DNA of 38,298 nt, taken from contig CAXKVV010001043.1 of NCBI GenBank assembly GCA_964058805.1, forward strand, positions 1-38,298. Reading direction: 5' to 3'. Below the pieces are notes generated by a model. That model saw only the letters and a list, made by a program, of their open reading frames with translations. It made no database searches and had not been told where the DNA came from. Positions 33,042-38,298 of this stretch are shown here, piece by piece. How positions within the stretch are numbered: position 1 is the stretch's first letter; each line of letters starts with the position of its first letter. The position numbers and the translations under genes are program-made. This stretch comes from Schoenoplectus triqueter (lineage: Eukaryota; Streptophyta; Magnoliopsida; Poales; Cyperaceae).

Positions 33042-35476
33042 ATGCAAAACAAAATTCCTCCAATGCCTTCTCCACTACAAACTGCCATTCTGGCGCTTGC
33101 AGTGCTTCTCCTCATACCAGCCCCGCTCGCAAAGGGAGATTTCACTTTCCCGTTCCCATGGGAGTATTTTAACCCAACACCCGGTGCGGACTTCCCCGAC
33201 TTACCCGGTTATATGCCGAATCCTGAAAAGGAACCTAAATACACATTTGACCCCAAGCAGACCGAGCTTCAACAGAGGGCAGCAGGAAACCCTCTCTTGT
33301 TGCCGGTCCCCAAAAGGTTCCAGAAGGTCAAGTGGACATCAGTTGTCGTCGCCCCGAACCCGGCTGATGGCTTTGCTGGGTCATGGGAGATAATCAGCAA
33401 CAACACGGGAGTGAATTGCATGCATTTGGCGATTGCGAAGCATGGGAAGGCCATTTTTATTGATACTGTGGCACTCGGGAACTCCCTGTTGAAGCTGCCA
33501 AATGGCAACTGCCGGAAGACCTCAAATGCCCCGAATGCTAAACTAGACTGCTTTGCTCATTCGGCCGAGTTTGATTATAACACCGGAAAGATCCGTGAAC
33601 TTAAGGTACTCTTGCTTAAGTCTCCATTTCATTAATTTCCCACTGCATGCATGCAACTACACGCATAGTGCTTTCTTTTTCTTTTTATTGGAAATTTCAA
33701 ATTCCAGATATGACATGTATTTAGATACATCTGGGTTTGTTGTAGATTGAAACAGATCCTTGGTGCTCGTCAGGTGGGTTCGCGCCAGACGGTACGCTGA
33801 TAAACTCAGGAGGATTTGCCTTGGGTGAACGCTCTGTGCGATGGCTTAAGCCCTGCCCAACTTGTGATTGGAGTGATTATGCTAATGCTCTCTTTAAGGG
33901 AAGATGGTAAGTGTGAAACAAACAAATTGAATGTGAGTCATTATAAATTAAGCAGTTTTGTTCATATATATGATAGATTGTTGTGTGCCATAGCTATTTT
34001 GCAGGTAATTAATTGTCTTAATCAATCTTATATAATCTATTCACGGCAGGTACGGTACTCAAGTAACCTTGCCAAATGGCAAGGCTATGGTAGTCGGTGC
34101 ACGCCGTGCTTTCAGTTTCGAACTTATCCCTCAACCAGGAAAGTCAAATGCCGGTGTCGGTGCATTTTGGTTCCTCAAAGAAACAACGGAAGACAGTGAG
34201 AACAACCTCTACCCGTTCGTCCACCTCATCCCTGATGGCAACTTGTTTGTCTTTGCTAACGATCGTGCCGTCATCTTGAATCCGAACACTGGCAAAATCA
34301 TTCGTGAATTACCCAATTTGAAGGATGGGCTCACTTCACGCACCTATCCTCCCTCCGGCATGTCTGCTCTCTTGCCCATTGACCTACGCAAGACTGCGCC
34401 AGGCCAGCCCATTCAAGCCGAGGTCTGTATGTTTCGTTATTGATATATTGTTATCTAAATTAACATTGTTCATAAATAGTTTCGTCATGCATATAGTACT
34501 GGTATTTAATTAGTAATTTAAGTCATTTTTTAAAAAAAATATATTTGAAATTGAATCAGGTTATCGTCTGCGGTGGTGGATATAAGAAATGCTTCAAAGA
34601 CGAAGCCCCTAATGGCAGGTTTCCGGATGCGTTAAAGGACTGCCACCGCATCAGTGTCACAAATCCCGCTGCCAGGTGGGTGAAGGAGGATATGCCAGCA
34701 CCACGTACCATGGGTGATTTCCTCATTCTTCCCAACAGTGAACTGCTCATGATTAATGGAGCTGGCAAGGGTTGTTCTGGCTGGTATACAAATTTTCAAT
34801 TACAGCTAGAAACAACTCCTTAGGAAATGAAATTGCAGAAAATGTTGAATCAGTGCAAGTTTGAAATTCAAATATCTGATTTTTGTTATATTACAGGACA
34901 TTTGCCAGGGAACCTGTTCTGACACCCTTCATATACAAACCTAACGAACCCATAGGCAGAAGGTGGCGAGCTCTTAAAGCGACAAACATTGCGAGGATGT
35001 ACCACTCAACCAGCGCTGTGCTCCCCGATGCCACCATCCTGGTTGCGGGTGGCAACACAAACCAAAGGTATGACTTCAGAGACACCACCATGTTCCCCAC
35101 AGAGATGAGAGTCGAGCGGCTCACGCCTCCTTACCTTGCGCCGAAGCTATTGGCCAACAGACCGACCATCTCTGAAGGGTCCATCACCGCAGGCATGAGG
35201 TATGGACAACCATTCACCTTCCAGTTCTCTACGAGGGTGCCCGTAGATCAGCCGCATGTGTTTGTGACCTTGTACGCACCGCCTTACACAACTCATGGGT
35301 TCTCAATGAGTCAGCGACTGCTGATTCTGAATATCGCACAGTACCGCAAAGGATCGCCAACTCAGATAACCGTGACAGCACCTCCGAATGCAAACATCGC
35401 TCCACAAGGCTATTACTATCTATTTGTAGTGGCAGGCGGTGTGCCCAGCAAGGCAGCCTGGGTGCAGGTTCTCTAG
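33042..35476 (+). CDS. Glyoxal-oxidase-like copper-radical oxidase (GLOX; five exons, 633 aa)
   Basis: Exons 33042-33605, 33746-33906, 34050-34422, 34560-34783 and 34897-35476 join in frame at GT-AG sites. The family oxidises aldehydes such as glyoxal or methylglyoxal to acids, releasing hydrogen peroxide outside the cell. A hydrophobic signal peptide (about residues 10-30, ending LAKG) predicts secretion. An N-terminal glyoxal-oxidase beta-propeller precedes a C-terminal DUF1929/E-set-like domain (about 525-633). Active-site residues align with galactose oxidase: Cys195 in PWCSSGG and Tyr243 in RWYGTQ form the thioether cofactor, Tyr476-His477 in RMYHS and His574 in TTHGFS are copper ligands. 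All are present, so the enzyme is probably competent. Length is somewhat above the usual 540-600 because of a Pro-rich segment after the signal. Met8 (33063) is an alternative start. Plant relatives act in cell walls, notably in anthers and pollen, but this copy's tissue is unknown. Confidence 0.9.
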
Positions 35477-35960
35477 AGAAAATAACATATCATTTGGCAC
35501 TCTCAAATGGTTTTTTGGTGTTTTGTTTGATATATACCAATATGAAGATGTTTCAATAAGAAAACAGAAAAGTGTAGTTATACCATGTTTCGTCTCTGAA
35601 CTCTGGTTATAACATGTCGCATCTTCTCACATTTTTGTTCTAGCTTCATTAATTTTCTCCGTCTTACATTACTACCTAGTCTGTAATTAATTTGCTTCTA
35701 GTTACGTATGATTAATTGTTACATATAAAAATGTCAAACTCGCCACCTTTCACTTTTTTTTTTTAATTAAACGATTATCAGTCAACATTATCAGATTATT
35801 TTCTACTTTTCCCGTTAAGAAAAAATATTAGATTATTCAAATATGAAAATGAAATGTAATTATCTAAATCAGTCAATTAAATCGATTTAATAAAAATGAA
35901 TTAGAGAAGGGGGTTGGGGGTAGAAGAGCTTTTGAGTATTGAGATAATGAGATAATGATC
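35477..35960. other. GLOX 3' region and intergenic sequence
   Basis: No gene. A CAATAAGAAAA word at about 35553-35563 could serve as the GLOX polyadenylation signal. The rest is AT-rich. Confidence 0.4.
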
Positions 35961-35973
35961 GGCCATTAATAAT

Positions 35974-36106
35974 TGGGCCGGTCTTCAATTAGCGGCAGCC
36001 ATTTTCCTAGTTACTAAAATCTAAAACCCTTCCTTTCACCTCGCTCTCCTTTCCTCTCCTTTCCTCTCCTCTCCTCGGTCTCGGTGTCTCTCTAAATTCT
36101 CAAATC
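35974..36106 (+). promoter_or_regulatory. RRP41 core promoter: site II and telo-box, pyrimidine leader
   Basis: TGGGCC (35974-35979) is the site II core and AAACCCT (36024-36030) is a telo-box core, about 45 bases apart. A CT-rich leader (about 36030-36095) follows and runs to the start codon. This combination is established for ribosome-biogenesis and RNA-processing genes in plants, which fits an exosome subunit. Confidence 0.6.
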
Positions 36107-38298
36107 ATGGAGTACGTTAATCCCCTCACCGGTCTCCGCATCGACGGTCGCCGTCCCACCGAAGTACGCCCCCCTCCACCCTCCCTCTCTTATCATGATA
36201 TCAACTAAGTAACTGCACTGCTGTTTACTGAAGAGACTTTTCATTTGAATACAGATGAGGCATCTAAATGGAGAAATCGGAGTAGTATCTAAGGCTGACG
36301 GGTATGTCATGTAATGAGGTCGGAATCAGCAGCATAATTTTATATTTTGTATTGTTTATGATGATTGAACTCACAATGGCAGGTCCGCTCTCTTTGAGAT
36401 GGGAAATACGCGAGTTATAGCCGCCGTCTATGGTCCAAGAGAGGTTAGAATGACATCTTCTTAATATTTCCATTTCTTTCCTAGCACAGTACATGTTTGC
36501 TGAAATGCTTGACAGAGGGATGGGAGTTCACTGAGATAATCAGATGTCCGGCTCCTATGCACAGTGCTTTCTTGCACCAAAGCTCTAATGCATTTCTTGG
36601 AATATTTTGATTTTCAACATTTATCTACAATCTTGCTTCTGTTTCTTGTGGTACCATAAGGTATCATTGTTATATGGTTTATTAAATGTTTAGACTGGCA
36701 GTGTATAGGATTTGACCATGTATTTGTAAAATAAGGTGGAAAAAAGATGAAAAAGTTTATACTAATATTAGAAAGATTAACCTCACTGTGTAAAATATTT
36801 TTCCTTTCAGATACAAAATAAAGGACAACAGATAAATAACAATGAAGCTCTGGTATGGATGCAAATACTTTAAATCTTGTACACTTTGATTTTTCTTTTA
36901 CTGTTTTATATCTTCTTCCTCTCTATATATTTTTATTTTGCTAAGTATGTGCATGCAGGTGCGGTGTGAGTATAGCATGGCAAATTTTAGTACAGGTGAT
37001 CGGGCTAGAAGGCCTAAGGGTGACAGGTTTGTTCTTTCATGTCATTTTATGTTTTTCAACTTTCTCTACTGCCTTCTGAGTATTGTGTTAAATTTCAGTG
37101 CCTTATTCTGTACTTGTCAAATTCCTACATACAGTGCAAAGCAGAATGTATTACTTACCTTGTCTAGGGTATTTGTGGTGAGAAGCTGTTGTTCCGTACC
37201 AATACCAGTATAGATCAGTACAACTGTACTGGGCAACTGGTGTACTTAGTTAGAATCAGTTGCATGTACCTTGTAAGTGACAAACATATTTATGTGTGCT
37301 GTAAAAACACAAATATAATTTATTTGCCAATCTATTGGATGTTGGAATTGATCTATAATGACTCTGCTCCTCTTCATTGTTTGAAGGATGTTTTTTTTAT
37401 TGGGGGGGGGGGGGGTCCTTTGATAATCTTGACAATGATTTTTCAAATAAATTCAAAGAAAATTAAAAACAGAAAATTTATTATTGGACATATTTATTTG
37501 GGATTAAACGCGTTGTTGTTGTATTATTGGACATATACTTTATGTTATGGATTACTAATACTTCAGGCTTAATGTGATTTGAGTGTCATTTAGTACTCCA
37601 TCAAAGACCATTAAATATGGAGTACTGCAAATTTCATACCATTTAATGGTCTTTGGCAGAGAATCGAATGATTAAAATTGCATGAAATTTTAAATACGAT
37701 CAACTGGTGAATTAAAAATGTCTATAGATCTTTTTCTATTTTTAATATATTTTTGGATTTATTTGGAAAAAATTATCAAGGGATCCCCACCCTTGAGGGA
37801 AAATGTCAGAAATAATCACCTTATTTTCTCTAACATCTACAACAGAGTGTTTGTTGAAAATAACGAGAGAATGTTATGCCTTTTTATTTATTTCTATTTT
37901 TTTCGCCTGGGTATGCTGACCTTTTTGCCATGCTCTACATAATTGGGGGCAATGTCCACTTTCTTTTAAGTATTGTGTTGAATCAGCAGTAATCTTACAG
38001 GTTATCTTTTGTATGTCGAATGTTATGCCCTTTTTGTTTTGATTTTGATGTGTTCCTTGCAGGAAATCTACTGAAATATCTCTAGTTATTCGCCAAACTA
38101 TGGAGGCCAGCATATTAACAAAATTAATGCCACGTTCACAAGTGAGTGTTTTCCTTACGATAAGTTATAATATATTTTTCCTTTTTATGAATAGAATCTC
38201 TTATTACAAAGATTTTTTTTTAAAACATCTTGCTGTGTTTCTGTTGCAGATTGACATATTTGTCCAAGTACTTCAAGCTGATGGTGGTAATATGCTAC
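36107..38298 (+). CDS. RRP41: Exosome core subunit RRP41, N-terminal part (cut by the window edge)
   Basis: Exons 36107-36163, 36255-36301, 36383-36443, 36811-36852, 36959-37026, 38063-38141 and 38250-38286 join in frame into about 130 residues of a protein normally near 240. MEYVNPLTGLRIDGRRPTE, GSALFEMGNTRVIAAVYGPRE, FSTGDR and ISLVIRQTMEA match plant RRP41 closely. RRP41 is one of six RNase-PH-fold ring subunits of the nuclear and cytoplasmic RNA exosome, and in plants it is reported to keep phosphorolytic activity. The phosphate-binding and catalytic part lies beyond the window. Exon 7 probably ends at 38286, before GTAATA, because this leaves ADGG to continue in the next exon; reading on would give an atypical NML. 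Intron 5 (about 1.04 kb) is much longer than the others. The short first exon (19 codons) starts after a CT-rich leader. Confidence 0.92.
37402..37415 (+). repeat. G14 homopolymer in RRP41 intron 5
   Basis: Fourteen G residues on the sense strand, ten bases after a T8 run. It is an unusual base run for an AT-rich intron and could be length-variable. Confidence 0.85.
37486..37525 (+). mobile_element. Probable SINE 3' tail fragment in RRP41 intron 5
   Basis: ATTTATTTGGGATTAAA followed by CGCGTTGTTGTTGT shares 17 bases exactly with the fragment at 31985-32062 and has the TTG-repeat tail of Au-like SINEs. No promoter half is visible. Confidence 0.4.
37602..37655. repeat. Perfect 15-bp hairpin in RRP41 intron 5
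   Basis: CAAAGACCATTAAAT (37602-37616) and its exact reverse complement (37641-37655) are separated by 24 bases. It may be the remnant of a small foldback element. Confidence 0.75.

Noticed and set aside
33553..34199. Alternative open frames crossing GLOX introns 1-2
   Set aside because: They read through consensus GT-AG introns; spliced exons restore the conserved PWCSSGG and RWYGTQ motifs in one frame.
37189..37572. 127-codon plus-strand frame in RRP41 intron 5
   Set aside because: Includes the G14 run and SINE-like tail and has no recognisable domain; intronic.
1..38298. tRNA or rRNA genes
   Set aside because: No T-loop GGTTCRA-type box with a matching acceptor stem and no rRNA-like segment was recognised.

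Overview
The window is plant nuclear DNA. It is strongly AT-rich, its genes have many short exons with GT-AG introns, and it carries the transposon families typical of angiosperms (CACTA, Mutator/FAR1-type, MITE foldbacks, Helitron-like ends). Three recognisable protein-coding genes, all on the + strand, are confined to the right third. CT-rich 5' leaders and the style of the protein sequences suggest a monocot, but I cannot name a species from the sequence alone.

Layout. Positions 1-24,240 hold no intact gene and are mostly nested transposon debris. A 1.5 kb foldback encloses a degenerate trinucleotide satellite (about 371-1883). A Mutator-like element with 276-bp terminal inverted repeats carries a FAR1-type transposase relic lacking its catalytic middle (2585-5560). 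Three foldback MITEs bordered by (CT)n/(TA)n lie inside an older split element (5619-7430). Further MITEs and tandem repeats follow at 7934-8125, 8358-8685, 10447-10662, 10725-10954, 15880-16447, 17451-17935 and 18793-19070. Two non-autonomous CACTA elements have exact 3-bp target duplications (19567-20667, ACT; 21819-23076, ATT). A Helitron-like fragment (20985-21465) lies between them, and a rearranged multi-arm MITE follows at 23301-24220.

Genes. (1) 24971-26642: a five-exon, 171-aa SPL/NZZ-TIE-SPEAR family transcriptional adaptor, with the RGLGVAQLEKIRL motif near the N terminus and a C-terminal EAR motif. (2) 33042-35476: a five-exon, 633-aa secreted glyoxal-oxidase-like copper-radical oxidase (GLOX) retaining all expected copper and radical residues. 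(3) 36107 to the right edge: the first seven exons of RRP41, an RNase-PH-fold subunit of the RNA exosome core. The GLOX stop and RRP41 start are 630 bp apart. No operon-like logic applies: these are independent genes for developmental repression, extracellular oxidation and RNA decay.

Most notable observations: the shared terminal motif and microsatellite borders of several MITEs and the Mutator-like element; the related interior of two CACTA elements with entirely different subterminal repeats; a telo-box and pyrimidine tract in the Mutator-like TIR that resemble a housekeeping leader; an 18-nt match to the miR165/166 site of HD-ZIP III genes at 31682-31699; and a site II plus telo-box pair ahead of RRP41. 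I found no tRNA, rRNA, CRISPR or bacterial-type system, and no convincing evidence for an entirely new biological system.
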